Under the pieces are notes generated by a model. It saw only the letters and a list, made by a program, of their open reading frames with translations. It made no database searches and had not been told where the DNA came from. A stretch of 64,000 nt of DNA from Chitinophagaceae bacterium (GTDB lineage: Bacteria; Bacteroidota; Bacteroidia; Chitinophagales; Chitinophagaceae), in the NCBI GenBank assembly GCA_016720775.1, contig JADKJX010000007.1:124001-188000 (forward strand). The letters run 5' to 3'. Each line of letters starts with the position of its first letter. The stretch's first letter is position 1. Made by a program: the position numbers and the translations under genes. Shown one piece after another: positions 7,551 to 17,321 of this stretch.

Positions 7551-8660
7551 ATGCCAACAACAAATCCTCCTGCCATTTTAATTTTACAAGACGGAACCAT
7601 TTTTAAAGGAACCGCTTTTGGCAAAACCGGCACCTCCACCGGTGAGATATGTTTCAATACCGGCATGACCGGTTACCAGGAAGTTTTTACCGATCCCAGT
7701 TATTACGGACAGGTGCTCATCATGAACAATGTGCATATTGGTAACTATGGTGTTAAAGCTGCGGATGTGGAAAGCGACAGCGTGAAAGTGAAAGCAGTCA
7801 TCGGCCGTAACCTGGAAGAAAAATACAGCCGCTTCATGGCCGATACATCCCTGCAGGATTATTTTGAAGCGCAGGGCGTGGTGGCCATAGATGGCATTGA
7901 TACAAGGGCATTGGTTGCACACATACGCACACAGGGCGCCATGAACTGCATCATTTCTTCCGAAACAACCGATATAGATTTTTTAATAAAGGAGCTTAAA
8001 AAAGTTCCTTCCATGGACGGACTGGAACTGGCATCGGCTGTAAGTACAGTGGAACCGTATTTTTTGGGTGATGAAAAAAGTAACCTGCGGGTTGCCGTTC
8101 TTGATTTCGGTATCAAGAAAAATATATTGAACTGCCTGGTGGAAAGAGGCGCTTATGTAAAAGTGCATAATGCCAAAACCGGTTTTGAAGAACTGGAGAA
8201 ATTCAAACCACATGGTTATTTCATCAGCAACGGCCCGGGTGATCCGGCCCCAATGGATTACGCCATCAAAACGGTGAAACAGATACTGGCTTCGAACAGG
8301 CCATTGTTCGGCATTTGTTTGGGACACCAGTTACTTGCCCTGGCAAACGACATCCCTACTTTTAAAATGCATCATGGTCACCGCGGACTGAATCACCCGG
8401 TTAAAAATATCATCAGCGGTAAATGTGAGATCACTACGCAAAATCATGGATTTGGTGTTGATCCAAAAGCTGTAAAAGCAAATGCCAATATTGAGATCAC
8501 ACACGTTAACCTGAACGACGAAAGCATCGAAGGCATACGTGTTAAAAACAAACCAGCCTTCTCCGTGCAGTATCACCCCGAAGCCACGCCAGGCCCACAC
8601 GACAGCAGGTACCTGTTTGATGAGTTTATAAAAATAATCAACGCCCCCTCTGCCCCCTAA
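7551..8660 (+). CDS. carA: Carbamoyl-phosphate synthase small subunit (glutaminase)
   Basis: Releases ammonia from glutamine for carbamoyl phosphate made by CarB, feeding pyrimidines and arginine. The N-terminal CPSase_sm domain (LQDGTIFKGTAFGKTGTSTG, GMTGYQEVFTDPSYYGQ) is followed by a class I glutamine amidotransferase with nucleophile Cys in FGICLGHQLLALA and the His-Glu pair in QYHPEATPGPHD. 369 residues, normal. carB is not in the window. The last codons (NAPSAP and stop) lie inside the left arm of a CCCCTAAAGGG repeat element, so the repeat has supplied the end of the protein. Confidence 0.96.
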   Translation: MPTTNPPAILILQDGTIFKGTAFGKTGTSTGEICFNTGMTGYQEVFTDPSYYGQVLIMNNVHIGNYGVKAADVESDSVKVKAVIGRNLEEKYSRFMADTSLQDYFEAQGVVAIDGIDTRALVAHIRTQGAMNCIISSETTDIDFLIKELKKVPSMDGLELASAVSTVEPYFLGDEKSNLRVAVLDFGIKKNILNCLVERGAYVKVHNAKTGFEELEKFKPHGYFISNGPGDPAPMDYAIKTVKQILASNRPLFGICLGHQLLALANDIPTFKMHHGHRGLNHPVKNIISGKCEITTQNHGFGVDPKAVKANANIEITHVNLNDESIEGIRVKNKPAFSVQYHPEATPGPHDSRYLFDEFIKIINAPSAP

Positions 8661-8756
8661 AGGGAGAACTTAAGAGTTCAATAGTCAAAACTCTTTCCTA
8701 ATTTGCAGACAGTACTTAATTTGTAATCTTTAAATACCCCTTTAGGGGATAGGGGC
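8643..8756. repeat. CCCCTAAAGGG inverted-repeat element between carA and aroQ
   Basis: The left arm has GCCCCCTCTGCCCCCTAAAG. The right arm (8737-8756) is nearly its reverse complement (CCCCTTTAGGGGATAGGGGC). About 75 bp of AT-rich DNA lies between. The left arm overlaps the carA stop and the right arm ends at the base before the aroQ ATG. The same element occurs at 20784-20883, and a half-copy lies in frame inside three kinases. Confidence 0.8.
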
Positions 8757-9173
8757 ATGAAAATAGCTATCATCAACGGGCCTAACCTGAATCTTCTTGG
8801 TAAACGGGAAGTGGATATTTATGGGGGTGAACCCTTTGATAACTTTTTAAAGACGCTCCGGGAAAAATATCCAGGCATTGAAATATCCTATTTCCAAAGC
8901 AATGTCGAAGGCGAGTTGATCAACGAGATCCAGCGGTTGGGGTTTAGTTGCGACGGAATAATTTTAAACCCGGGTGGTTATACCCATACTTCCGTTGCCA
9001 TTGGCGATGCGATTGCTGCCATTATAACTCCCGTTGTTGAAGTACATATCTCCAACATTTTTTCAAGAGAGGAATTCCGGAAACTATCTCATGTTTCCGG
9101 CAAGGCCAAAGGGGTGATAAGTGGCCTGGGTCTGAAAGGATATGAACTGGCGCTGGAGTCATTTATAAAATAA
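8757..9173 (+). CDS. aroQ: 3-dehydroquinate dehydratase, type II
   Basis: Third step of the shikimate pathway: 3-dehydroquinate to 3-dehydroshikimate. 138 residues, typical of the dodecameric type II enzyme. Motifs: INGPNLNLLGKRE with the flexible-loop Arg, the substrate-binding NPGGYTHTSVAI, and EVHISNIFSREEFRKLSHVS. The start codon directly abuts a repeat arm. Its 3' end overlaps the convergent parvulin gene by 11 bp. Confidence 0.95.
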   Translation: MKIAIINGPNLNLLGKREVDIYGGEPFDNFLKTLREKYPGIEISYFQSNVEGELINEIQRLGFSCDGIILNPGGYTHTSVAIGDAIAAIITPVVEVHISNIFSREEFRKLSHVSGKAKGVISGLGLKGYELALESFIK

Positions 9174-9840
9174 CCCTGAGCAATAATGCATAGCCCGTAT
9201 CTTCTTTCGGGTTGTCGGCAATGCGTACTATATGTAATCCAGATTCGGACCATACTTTGAACAGTTCGCCTTTTTTCCGCTTCGTTAATTCTCTATCCAG
9301 CTGTGGCAGCATAACGCCTTTTATGAACCACCCCAGGTCGCCGCCCTGGGAAGCAGAGGCCAGGTCAGCACTGTAGAGACTTGCCTGTGCGGCAAAACTG
9401 CTGGTTCCTGCTTTTATTTTCGCAATGATCGTATCAGCCAGCGACTCGGCAAAACCGGAATCAAAAATAGCCCGGTCCAGTAAAATATGATTTACGTGGT
9501 AAAAAGTATTCGGTGCTTTTGTAAGAACCTTTACCAGGATATTTTCTTTTTTGAATGGTCCGTAAGTCTTGCCAACCTTTCCATGGTAGGCAAGGCTGTC
9601 TGCCTTACCCAGGAACTGGACAGTGCTTAAAACCGTAACAGTATCGATGTAATATTTTTTCTTAAGCACGTATTTTACAAAGCCGATGGGATTACTGGTG
9701 GTATCCAATATCTTTTTTATCTCGGCCACCGACTGACCTTTTGATGTAAGCGCAAGGCCCGACAGAATAAAAAACAAAAGAAATTTTCTCACGTTTAAAA
9801 ATTGAGTGACAAAGATAAGTTTTATAAAAGAAGACAGCAT
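9163..9840 (-). CDS. Parvulin-type peptidyl-prolyl isomerase, exported
   Basis: A PpiC/rotamase-like protein. A hydrophobic leader (KFLLFFILSGLALTSKGQS) is followed by an unassigned N-terminal third and a parvulin domain in about the last 110 residues (YHVNHILLD, GTSSFAAQASLYSADLASAS, QGGDLGWFIKGVMLPQLDRE, GELFKVWSESGLHIVRI). It probably assists folding of envelope proteins in the periplasm. The ATG at 9840 gives 225 residues; a GTG at 9792 would give a cleaner signal peptide beginning MRKFLL, so the start is uncertain. Converges with aroQ. Confidence 0.82.
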   Translation of the reverse strand: MLSSFIKLIFVTQFLNVRKFLLFFILSGLALTSKGQSVAEIKKILDTTSNPIGFVKYVLKKKYYIDTVTVLSTVQFLGKADSLAYHGKVGKTYGPFKKENILVKVLTKAPNTFYHVNHILLDRAIFDSGFAESLADTIIAKIKAGTSSFAAQASLYSADLASASQGGDLGWFIKGVMLPQLDRELTKRKKGELFKVWSESGLHIVRIADNPKEDTGYALLLRVIL

Positions 9841-9877
9841 TCGAAGACCGGCTTCTCAAAAATATTAACGGGCCTGG

Positions 9878-10636
9878 TTACTTTAACGCATACAACACTT
9901 TTACTTCAAAGCGTAGCTTGATCTTTCGGTAATCAACACCGTCATCGGTTACACCATAATAGGCATTTTTTCCCTGGTCAAGTCTCACTACATTTTCATT
10001 TACGGCTTTGTAACGGTCTCTATATGCTCCTGTAACTATATCAGAGTTTACCGATTCCTCTGGTTCATTTATCTCAATGGCCTGTCCGAGTTGTTCATTA
10101 ACAGCTTCGGTTAAATAGACCGCCTTTTCCTTAGCTGCTTTTATTGCCTGAACCTTTAATTGTTTCCGGTATTCAACTATTTTACTGTGCGATGTACGGG
10201 TGATGCGGAAATTGTTGGTAGCCTGGTCATCAAGTTTGTTCACCAGTTCATCGATCAGTTTTGTATTGTTGAATTTTATTTGATAGGCTATCGAAGCCAA
10301 AAGTTCCGGGTCTTTTTTCCTGCGCTGCCAGATATTTGCCAGGTTGTAGCCATCGTATGAAGCAACGGAAATATCGTTATCTGCAATGCCCACTGCCTTG
10401 CAGTTCGCCAGGAAATCGGATTTTATTTTTTCAAGTTCTGTTTTATCTTCTCCTCTTTTTTTATACTCCCGCAGGTCAACCTGCACATAGATCTCATCAG
10501 GAATGACCTCCATGGAGGCACTGCCAGTTACGGTAATTGTTTTGGGAAAAGGATAGCAGCCCGGTTGTGTATTTGTTTGGGCATGCACCGAAAAAATGAG
10601 GATGATTGTTGCTAAAAGCAGTGTGATCTTTTTCAT
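9878..10636 (-). CDS. SIMPL-domain (DUF541) exported protein
   Basis: About 252 residues from the ATG giving MKKITLLLATIILIFSVHAQ, a clear signal peptide. An in-frame ATG 11 codons upstream lies before it. The mature protein opens with the SIMPL hallmark KTITVTGSASMEVIPDEIYVQVDL, then a helical part and a second beta region ending YRKIKLRFEVKVLYALK. Family members are periplasmic or outer-membrane oligomers of unclear role, sometimes linked to oxidative stress. Lies between the parvulin and DUF4954 genes on the same strand. Confidence 0.85.
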   Translation of the reverse strand: MKKITLLLATIILIFSVHAQTNTQPGCYPFPKTITVTGSASMEVIPDEIYVQVDLREYKKRGEDKTELEKIKSDFLANCKAVGIADNDISVASYDGYNLANIWQRRKKDPELLASIAYQIKFNNTKLIDELVNKLDDQATNNFRITRTSHSKIVEYRKQLKVQAIKAAKEKAVYLTEAVNEQLGQAIEINEPEESVNSDIVTGAYRDRYKAVNENVVRLDQGKNAYYGVTDDGVDYRKIKLRFEVKVLYALK

Positions 10637-10689
10637 GATGTAATTTTTTTGGTGAGATGAATTTACCAAAGCGATTACACAGGAAAAGG

Positions 10690-12804
10690 TTACTTTACTT
10701 TTTTTAACAAGGATTTCACCTGCGTTTTCATCTCTTCAAACTCGGCCACCTGCTGCTGTATGAAACTGTTGTCTTCCAGCCGGCCCATTACTTTTTCCAT
10801 TTCTTTATTCGTATCGTACACCATTTTCCGGAAGGGGCTGTTATAATCTTTAGCCCTCGAATCAAAAATGCCTTTACACATCCATTCCTTGGTATCGAGG
10901 GTTTGCTGCAGCAATTGTTTAAAGAGGGCAGGGGTGAACTGTTTGGGGGTGATGTTTACTATTTCCAGCAGGGATGTATAAGCATGATCTAAACGATCGG
11001 CGTCATAAGCCGTACCCTGGTGCCTGTAAAACAGGTGAAGTTCGTCCCAGCTTTTTACCTTACCCGATTTGATATCTCTTTTCACCTGGTCAATTTCTGT
11101 CTTCTGGATGAGTTGTCCGCCAATGTTGAGCCATTCGCTGCGCTGCACTTTTGCAGACAGTGTTTTCTTAAAATTAGCAAAATCAACAAATTTATTTTTA
11201 ATGAAGTGATTCATCAGTTCCAAAGCACCGTAATATTGGATCAGTTCCTTAAATATTTTTATGCACTGGGGAACCTTTTGCAATTCAGTTTTCCTGCCGG
11301 TGTTTTCCCAGCCGGTAACTTCTGCGGTGCCGGTGGCAGAGGGTTTTAATTTTTGCAGGAGTTTCAGGGCATCAAAAATCTCATTGACCGTATCGGGTGC
11401 CAGGAAATCATATTCAATGCGCTGTATCTTTTCTGTTCTGCGGTCACGGTCAACATATTTCCAGGCATTGCGGGCCAGGGCATACATGTTGTACATGAAC
11501 CAGTAACCAGGCATCACTACCAGTTTATCGTGTGCCACATCATTGCTTACCAGGCTGAAAGGAATGGGTATGTTCAATTCTGCCGGGAAATCACCCTTGG
11601 CAATGATGGTGAAGGAAGCAAACTTTGAATTGTGTTTTAAGCTTACACAGAGACCCGGCCAAAACCCACGCCCGGCCACTATTTCACCATCTGCCGCCCG
11701 GCTGTTGTGATTGCTTCCGATGGTGGCGCCCGCAGCCATATTGCTTTGCCCCATTACCACGGCAGCACATAAAAAAGAATTATTGTGGTGTTGCTCATGC
11801 GCAGGAAAAATGAGTGAATTCAACACTTCGCAGCAGGAGATGGTTGAGTTATTGCCAAGGTACGAGTTGATTAACCTTGCACCGTATTTTAATTGCGAAT
11901 GCGATGCCATCACAAAACGAACGGCCTTCACACCATAAAATATCCGGCAGCCATAGCCCACAATGCCATTCACCAGTTCGCAACCTTCGCCGATCTGCGA
12001 CCTTCTTTTTTCATCACTGTTTACGGTAAGGTTCTTTAATTTATTGGCTCCTTTAAAATAAGCATCGGTTCCTACCCACACATCTTTAATGATCTTGCAG
12101 TTCTTTATCACGGTCCGGTCGCCGATCTTACCATAGTGCCCCCTTTGTTTATCAAATCGTTTATCGGTAAGCTCTTTAAATTTATTCAGCAATGCTTCAT
12201 CGTCCCGGTACTTACTCCACAGCCAGGCATCGCCTGCCAGCATGCCGTTGAAAGGGATCACACTCCGGCCCCCGGCTTCGTTGCACAATTCGATCCATAC
12301 CCTTGTCTTTTCATCTTCCCCATCTTTGATGATGCCGTTTCCGAATTTTGAATGATCGGTGGTTGCCAGTTCATTCACATTTACCAGCATCACATCATTG
12401 CCGATGATATAATGGCTTAAATAATTTACATTATCAATACAGATATTGTTTCCGAGGTCGCAACTGATGATAGTGCTGTTATACAAACCAACGGGCATTC
12501 GCAGGTTATGAAACTCTAAATAGAAGGGCTCCAGTTTGCCAATGCGTATGAGGCCATGAAATTTACAATTACGTACCAGTTCGGGATTGAACTGGCGGGA
12601 AACAAAGATCTTATTCCAGTCGTCGGATGTGTTGCGGTTCCGGATGAGGGCCTCAATTTCACCGGCTGTTAATTTCCGGTAGCTGATACCGTTTTGATTT
12701 TGCGTATTGCGCAGGTAGTATTCGTCTTTGCCTTTTGGAATGTATTTTTTCTCAACGAAATTATAGCCGAGGTTATTGACCGGGTGCTTTTGAATGATGT
12801 TCAT
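10690..12804 (-). CDS. DUF4954-family protein with hexapeptide-like beta-helix
   Basis: 704 residues, cytosolic, no signal peptide. The sequence matches the large Bacteroidota DUF4954 family as I remember it. Residues about 100-440 carry imperfect left-handed beta-helix turns (VIKNCKIIKDVWVGTDAYFK, GEGCELVNGIVGYGCRIFYG, NNSTISCCEVLNSLIFPAHE, AAGATIGSNHNSRAADGEI), as in acyl- or nucleotidyl-transferase trimers. A helical C-terminal third follows. Substrate unknown. Followed by glmS upstream on the same strand across a repeated spacer, so an amino-sugar or cell-envelope role is possible but not shown. Confidence 0.8.
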   Translation of the reverse strand: MNIIQKHPVNNLGYNFVEKKYIPKGKDEYYLRNTQNQNGISYRKLTAGEIEALIRNRNTSDDWNKIFVSRQFNPELVRNCKFHGLIRIGKLEPFYLEFHNLRMPVGLYNSTIISCDLGNNICIDNVNYLSHYIIGNDVMLVNVNELATTDHSKFGNGIIKDGEDEKTRVWIELCNEAGGRSVIPFNGMLAGDAWLWSKYRDDEALLNKFKELTDKRFDKQRGHYGKIGDRTVIKNCKIIKDVWVGTDAYFKGANKLKNLTVNSDEKRRSQIGEGCELVNGIVGYGCRIFYGVKAVRFVMASHSQLKYGARLINSYLGNNSTISCCEVLNSLIFPAHEQHHNNSFLCAAVVMGQSNMAAGATIGSNHNSRAADGEIVAGRGFWPGLCVSLKHNSKFASFTIIAKGDFPAELNIPIPFSLVSNDVAHDKLVVMPGYWFMYNMYALARNAWKYVDRDRRTEKIQRIEYDFLAPDTVNEIFDALKLLQKLKPSATGTAEVTGWENTGRKTELQKVPQCIKIFKELIQYYGALELMNHFIKNKFVDFANFKKTLSAKVQRSEWLNIGGQLIQKTEIDQVKRDIKSGKVKSWDELHLFYRHQGTAYDADRLDHAYTSLLEIVNITPKQFTPALFKQLLQQTLDTKEWMCKGIFDSRAKDYNSPFRKMVYDTNKEMEKVMGRLEDNSFIQQQVAEFEEMKTQVKSLLKKVK

Positions 12805-12810
12805 AAACAG

Positions 12811-12900
12811 TTTGGGGTTTGTGGTTTGATGTTTTTTGTTTGTTACCCTTCAACTTGTAATGGTTCCTAACCACAAACCACAAACTACAAACAAAAAACG
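12811..12900. repeat. GTTTGTGG word inverted repeat
   Basis: The left half has GGTTTGTGGTTTGATG words and the right half has CCACAAACCACAAACTAC, forming a long imperfect hairpin between glmS and the DUF4954 gene. Confidence 0.7.
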
Positions 12901-12906
12901 GCAATT

Positions 12907-14742
12907 TTATTCTACTGTAACGGATTTGGCCAGATTTCTTGGCTTGTCAACATCCACCCCTTTTGCGATACCCACATAATAGCTCAACAGCTGTAATGGT
13001 ATTGTACTCAGCATGGGTGCAATGATCTCATCAGCCGGTGGAACATAAAATACGTCGTCTGCCATACCGGGGATGATGTCATCACCCTCTGTAATTACAG
13101 CGATCACTTTTCCCTTACGGGCTTTTATTTCCTGGATATTGCTGACAATTTTTTCGTGGTAAGAATCTTGGGTAGCAATGAATATCACCGGCAGGTTTTC
13201 ATCCACCAATGCAATGGGGCCGTGTTTCATTTCTGCAGCGGGGTAGCCTTCGGCATGTATGTAAGAGATCTCTTTTAATTTTAAAGCCCCTTCCAATGCA
13301 ATGGGGAAGTTATAGCCCCGGCCCAGGAATAATGCATCGCCGGCAGATTTATATTTTTCAGCGATCTTCTTCACATCCCCGGCGTTTTTCAAAATGGCAT
13401 CCACTTTTTCGGGTACTGCTTCCAATTCAAGTAAAAGTTTGCGATAGCGCTCTTCGCTGATGGTCTTTTTTTCTTTGGCGATCTTTAGTGCCATCATGGT
13501 AAGTACCGCCAACTGGCCGGTGAACGCCTTGGTGGAAGCTACACCGATCTCAGGTCCGGCATGTGTGTAAGCACCTCCATCGCTGATCCTTGCAATGGAT
13601 GAACCAACCACATTAACGATGCCGAAGATGATGGCGCCGTTCTCTTTTGCCCGTTCTATTGCCACCAATGTATCTGCTGTTTCACCGCTTTGGGATATGG
13701 CAACAATGATATCGCCTTTATTGATCACCGGGTTCCGGTACCTGAATTCAGATGCATATTCAACCTCCACAGGGATCCTGCATAATTCCTCAATGATGTA
13801 TTCGGCCAGCAGAGCTGCATGCCAGCTTGTACCGCAGGCCACCATGATGATTCGGTTGGCTTCTTTAAAATGTTCGATATTGTTTTGTATGCCGCTCATG
13901 GTGATCGTTCCGGCATCTGCATCCAACCTTCCCCGCAGGCAATCATGAATGGTACTTGGCTGTTCAAAAATTTCTTTCAGCATGAAATGATCGTAGCCAC
14001 CTTTTTCTATCGCTGCCAGTTCGATATCAAGTTTGGTAATGAACGGGGTGATCTTTTCATTACCCAGGTTCTTCAGGATCAGTTCATCGGGTTTTACAAT
14101 CGCCAGCTCATAATCATTCACGTAAACCACGTCTTTGGTATATTCCAGCATCGGTGATGCGTCAGAACCGAGGAAATGTTCGCCATTACCCACACCGATC
14201 ACCAGGGGACTTCCTTTCCTTGCCGCAATGATGGTGTCGGGATTATCGGTATCCAGCAGAAGGATCACATAGGCACCCGTAACCCTTTTCAGGGCAACCC
14301 GTACGGCTTCTTCCAGGTCGCACTGGTTATTTTCCCGGATGTCTTCAATGAAATTCAGTAAAACTTCGGTATCGGTTTCGCTGGTGAACGTGTATCCTTT
14401 ATTGGTAAGTTCCTGTTTCAGTTGTGCGTAATTCTCAATGATGCCGTTGTGGATCATGGCTAATTTTCCGCTGGCAGATACATGGGGGTGTGCATTGCGG
14501 TCGCTTGGTTCGCCGTGAGTAGCCCAGCGGGTATGCCCGATGCCGCAATGTGAATGCAGGTCTTTTCCAAAAATGGTTTGCTCCAGTTCGGAGACCCGGC
14601 CTTTCTTTTTATAAACTTTCAGGCCATTGTCAAGCAGGGCAACACCGGTACTGTCGTAACCGCGGTATTCAAGCCTTTTAAGGCCGGTGATGACAATGGG
14701 GTAAGCTTCTTTCGGTCCTGTGTATCCAACAATTCCACACAT
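12907..14742 (-). CDS. glmS: Glutamine-fructose-6-phosphate aminotransferase (isomerising)
   Basis: Makes glucosamine-6-phosphate for peptidoglycan and LPS. 611 residues. The N-terminal Ntn-type glutaminase begins MCGIVGYTG, with Cys2 as nucleophile once Met is removed; GHTRWATHGEPS and the SIGNSDIE-type Asp/His region follow. Two SIS domains: VACGTSWHAALLAEYIIEEL with AISQSGETADTL, and LFLGRGYNFPIALEGALKLK with EGYPAAEMKHGPIAL. The tail DKPRNLAKSVTVE is the canonical C terminus. No glmS ribozyme was recognised upstream; a TAAATTGC box about 105 bases upstream may be the promoter. Confidence 0.97.
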   Translation of the reverse strand: MCGIVGYTGPKEAYPIVITGLKRLEYRGYDSTGVALLDNGLKVYKKKGRVSELEQTIFGKDLHSHCGIGHTRWATHGEPSDRNAHPHVSASGKLAMIHNGIIENYAQLKQELTNKGYTFTSETDTEVLLNFIEDIRENNQCDLEEAVRVALKRVTGAYVILLLDTDNPDTIIAARKGSPLVIGVGNGEHFLGSDASPMLEYTKDVVYVNDYELAIVKPDELILKNLGNEKITPFITKLDIELAAIEKGGYDHFMLKEIFEQPSTIHDCLRGRLDADAGTITMSGIQNNIEHFKEANRIIMVACGTSWHAALLAEYIIEELCRIPVEVEYASEFRYRNPVINKGDIIVAISQSGETADTLVAIERAKENGAIIFGIVNVVGSSIARISDGGAYTHAGPEIGVASTKAFTGQLAVLTMMALKIAKEKKTISEERYRKLLLELEAVPEKVDAILKNAGDVKKIAEKYKSAGDALFLGRGYNFPIALEGALKLKEISYIHAEGYPAAEMKHGPIALVDENLPVIFIATQDSYHEKIVSNIQEIKARKGKVIAVITEGDDIIPGMADDVFYVPPADEIIAPMLSTIPLQLLSYYVGIAKGVDVDKPRNLAKSVTVE

Positions 14743-14929
14743 ATAGTTACTGTTTTCAGTTTTTTAGGGGTTCGGAAATATGGTAAAATTTTCTTTTGCC
14801 ACTGCATTTTAAATGGCGCCCGGCAGGCTGCCGGAGCAATTAGCAACGCAATTTAGGGAAAATGTTCTCATTTGGCTAAACGGGGATATTTTCAGACTAT
14901 TGGCTTAAATTGAGGTATAAATTACCGAT

Positions 14930-15466
14930 ATGAAATACACACTGGCTTTCTTCCTCCTTTTCTCATTAGCGAATAAAATTATTGCCCAGCAGGAAAACGC
15001 TGTAACCAAAGTGTTCATTGTACGGCATGCTGAAAAAGAATCCGGTAAAGACCCGGTTCTGACCCCGGCAGGAAATGCAAGGGCCGGTGACCTGGTGAGG
15101 GCCCTGAAAGATGAAGGTGTGCAGAAAATATATGTAAGCCAGTACCGCCGTACCCAAATGACGGCAGACAGCATGCGTATTCAATTAGGTATTGATACGG
15201 TTCATTATGTGGCGGATACGGTTTGTGATAACCTCATCAGTGCAATTATGGAGCACCGGGATTTTGGTAAGACGATACTGATCGTGGCTCACAGCAATAC
15301 CATTCCGCACATCATCCGTAAACTGGGCGTAGCAGATTTTCCGTATAAAGATATTCCGGATGCAGAATTTGATAACCTGTTTCTGGTTACTTACAAAAAA
15401 GAAAAGGCAAAACTGAAAGTGATGAAATACGGGGCGAAGTCGGGGGCTTCGGCAGCGATGCAATAA
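14930..15466 (+). CDS. Exported histidine-phosphatase (phosphoglycerate mutase-like) protein
   Basis: 178 residues with a signal peptide (YTLAFFLLFSLANKIIAQ). The phosphohistidine motif is VFIVRHAEKESG, a second Arg/Glu region is SQYRRTQMTADSM, and the distal catalytic His is in VAHSNTIPHIIRKLG. This places it in the histidine phosphatase superfamily (SixA/PGM-like), probably a periplasmic phosphatase of unknown substrate rather than a glycolytic mutase. Divergent from glmS; ends 5 bp before the convergent mgtE. Confidence 0.87.
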   Translation: MKYTLAFFLLFSLANKIIAQQENAVTKVFIVRHAEKESGKDPVLTPAGNARAGDLVRALKDEGVQKIYVSQYRRTQMTADSMRIQLGIDTVHYVADTVCDNLISAIMEHRDFGKTILIVAHSNTIPHIIRKLGVADFPYKDIPDAEFDNLFLVTYKKEKAKLKVMKYGAKSGASAAMQ

Positions 15467-15471
15467 AATCT

Positions 15472-16863
15472 TTACAGCAGAACTCCTTTCAGGAACATGT
15501 ACGCTACGGAAAAATAAATTACCAGGCCGGTAACATCCACCAGGGTAGCAACAAAAGGTGCAGAAGAAACAGCGGGGTCTCCTTTAAGCCGTTTAATTAA
15601 GATCGGAAGCATGGAGCCGCTCAACGTTCCCCATAAAACCACTCCCAGTAATGCAAAACCAACGGTAAATGCCACTAATATTTCATGCGGACCATACACA
15701 CCGGGCATAAACTTTGCCCAGGCAATTACCCGGATAAAACCAATAATGCCCAGCACAGATCCCAACATAAGTCCTTGTATCAATTCCCTGCGGATCACAC
15801 GCCACCAATTTGCTATTGTAATTTCCCCCACGGCCATTGCCTGTATGATCAATGTACTGGCTTGTGAACCAGTATTACCTCCTGAAGAAATAATGAGCGG
15901 AATGAATAAAGCCAGTACCACGAATTTCTGGATCTCTCCTTCAAAATAACCCATGGCGGTAGCCGTGAGCATTTCACCCAAAAACAAAATGATCAGCCAG
16001 CCTACTCTTTTTTTAAATAATTTGAACAAAGGCATTTCAAGATATGGTTCATCCAGTGCCTGCGTACCACCGATCTTCTGAATGTCTTCACTGAACTCTT
16101 CTTCTGCCACCCAAAGTATATCGTCAATGGTTACAATGCCTAGGAGAATATTATTATCACCCGTTACCGGTAAGGCCACCCGGTTATTCATTTTAAAGAT
16201 CTCACTGGCCATTTCCTGGTCGTCGTTCACATGCAGGGCAATAAAGCGGCCATCCATGATGTCTTTTACTTTGGTGCCGGGTTCTGCCAGGATAAAATCC
16301 CTGATCCGGATATCATCCAGCAGTTCATCGTTCTCATTGATCACATAGATCACATCAATGGTCTCACTGCTTTTTGCATGTTTGCGGATTGTCTCGAACA
16401 CTTCGGCTACGGTGTTTTCTTCGTACACATATACGTAGTCGGGCGTCATGATCCTGCCGATGCTGTTCTCGGGATAACCCAGTAATTCGAGAGTATCCTT
16501 TCGTTCATCGGGGTCGAGGGTCTTTATCAGGTCTCTTACTATGCTGGTTGGCAATTCTTCCAAAAAGGCAACCCGGTCATCCGCCGGCAGTTCATTCAAT
16601 AACTCGGTGGTCTTGATCGCCGGTAAATTTTTTATGACCCTTTTTTGTGTAGGAAGTTCCAGTATCTTAAATACGCTTGCTGCACGGTGTATGGAGAGAA
16701 GGGAAATGATCTGGGCCTCATAATCCTCGTTCTCGTACATGAGGGTGGCCACATCGCTGATGTTCTGGTGATTCAGGAACTCCTGTATCGCCAGTTTGTT
16801 CTCCGAAGCGATGACTTCTTCAAACTGCTGCTGTATTGATATTTCTTCCAGTTCCAGCGACAT
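15472..16863 (-). CDS. mgtE: Magnesium transporter MgtE
   Basis: 463 residues. The N-terminal helical MgtE_N domain (about 20-130, LPADDRVAFLEELPTSIVRD), a CBS pair (about 135-260) that senses Mg2+ (GRIMTPDYVYVYEENTVAEV, PVTGDNNILLGIVTIDDI), and a five-helix membrane domain from about residue 280. The pore Asp is in ATLVDVTGLVIYFSVAY. Length and order are normal. Single-gene unit; a second TAAATTGC-like box precedes it. Confidence 0.95.
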   Translation of the reverse strand: MSLELEEISIQQQFEEVIASENKLAIQEFLNHQNISDVATLMYENEDYEAQIISLLSIHRAASVFKILELPTQKRVIKNLPAIKTTELLNELPADDRVAFLEELPTSIVRDLIKTLDPDERKDTLELLGYPENSIGRIMTPDYVYVYEENTVAEVFETIRKHAKSSETIDVIYVINENDELLDDIRIRDFILAEPGTKVKDIMDGRFIALHVNDDQEMASEIFKMNNRVALPVTGDNNILLGIVTIDDILWVAEEEFSEDIQKIGGTQALDEPYLEMPLFKLFKKRVGWLIILFLGEMLTATAMGYFEGEIQKFVVLALFIPLIISSGGNTGSQASTLIIQAMAVGEITIANWWRVIRRELIQGLMLGSVLGIIGFIRVIAWAKFMPGVYGPHEILVAFTVGFALLGVVLWGTLSGSMLPILIKRLKGDPAVSSAPFVATLVDVTGLVIYFSVAYMFLKGVLL

Positions 16864-16932
16864 CGGTCATTGTTATTAAATTGCATTGAAATGGTGCCGC
16901 AATTTAGCCCATTTATTTCTTAACCAGATGTT

Positions 16933-17316
16933 ATGCTGAAACCTTATTTAGTTGTTGATGCCAGTGCTGAAAAGGGCAGGGGCGTATTTACCCGGGAACG
17001 CATTCCCGCAAATACCATTGTGGAAATAGCGCCTGTTATTGTGATGGACAAAAAAGACAGGGAGCATCTTGATAAGACCTTATTACACGACTATATTTTT
17101 GAGTGGGGAAAACTGAAAGACAGATGCTGTATGGCGCTGGGCCTGGTTCCGATCTATAACCACAGTTATAAAAGCAATTGCGAGTATTTCATGGATTTTG
17201 AAGATGACAGTATCATGATCAAAACGGTACGGATAATTGAAAAAGGAGAGGAACTTACCATTAATTACAACGGCGACTGGAATGATGGGAAGAAAGTATG
17301 GTTTGATGTGAAATAA
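16933..17316 (+). CDS. SET-domain protein
   Basis: 127 residues, a minimal SET fold: N-terminal EKGRGVFTRERIPANTIVE, then VPIYNHSYKSNCEYFMDFED (the NHS/C region of the cofactor site) and GEELTINYNGDW (the catalytic Tyr strand). SET proteins transfer methyl groups to protein lysines. Bacterial single-domain examples are scattered and their targets unknown. No pre-SET or post-SET Cys cluster is present. Stands alone between mgtE (divergent) and yceI (convergent), separated by a long inverted repeat. Confidence 0.85.
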   Translation: MLKPYLVVDASAEKGRGVFTRERIPANTIVEIAPVIVMDKKDREHLDKTLLHDYIFEWGKLKDRCCMALGLVPIYNHSYKSNCEYFMDFEDDSIMIKTVRIIEKGEELTINYNGDWNDGKKVWFDVK

Positions 17317-17321
17317 ATACG

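Noticed and set aside
14743..14929. glmS riboswitch/ribozyme
   Set aside because: The short leader shows no recognisable glmS ribozyme core, which is a feature of other phyla.
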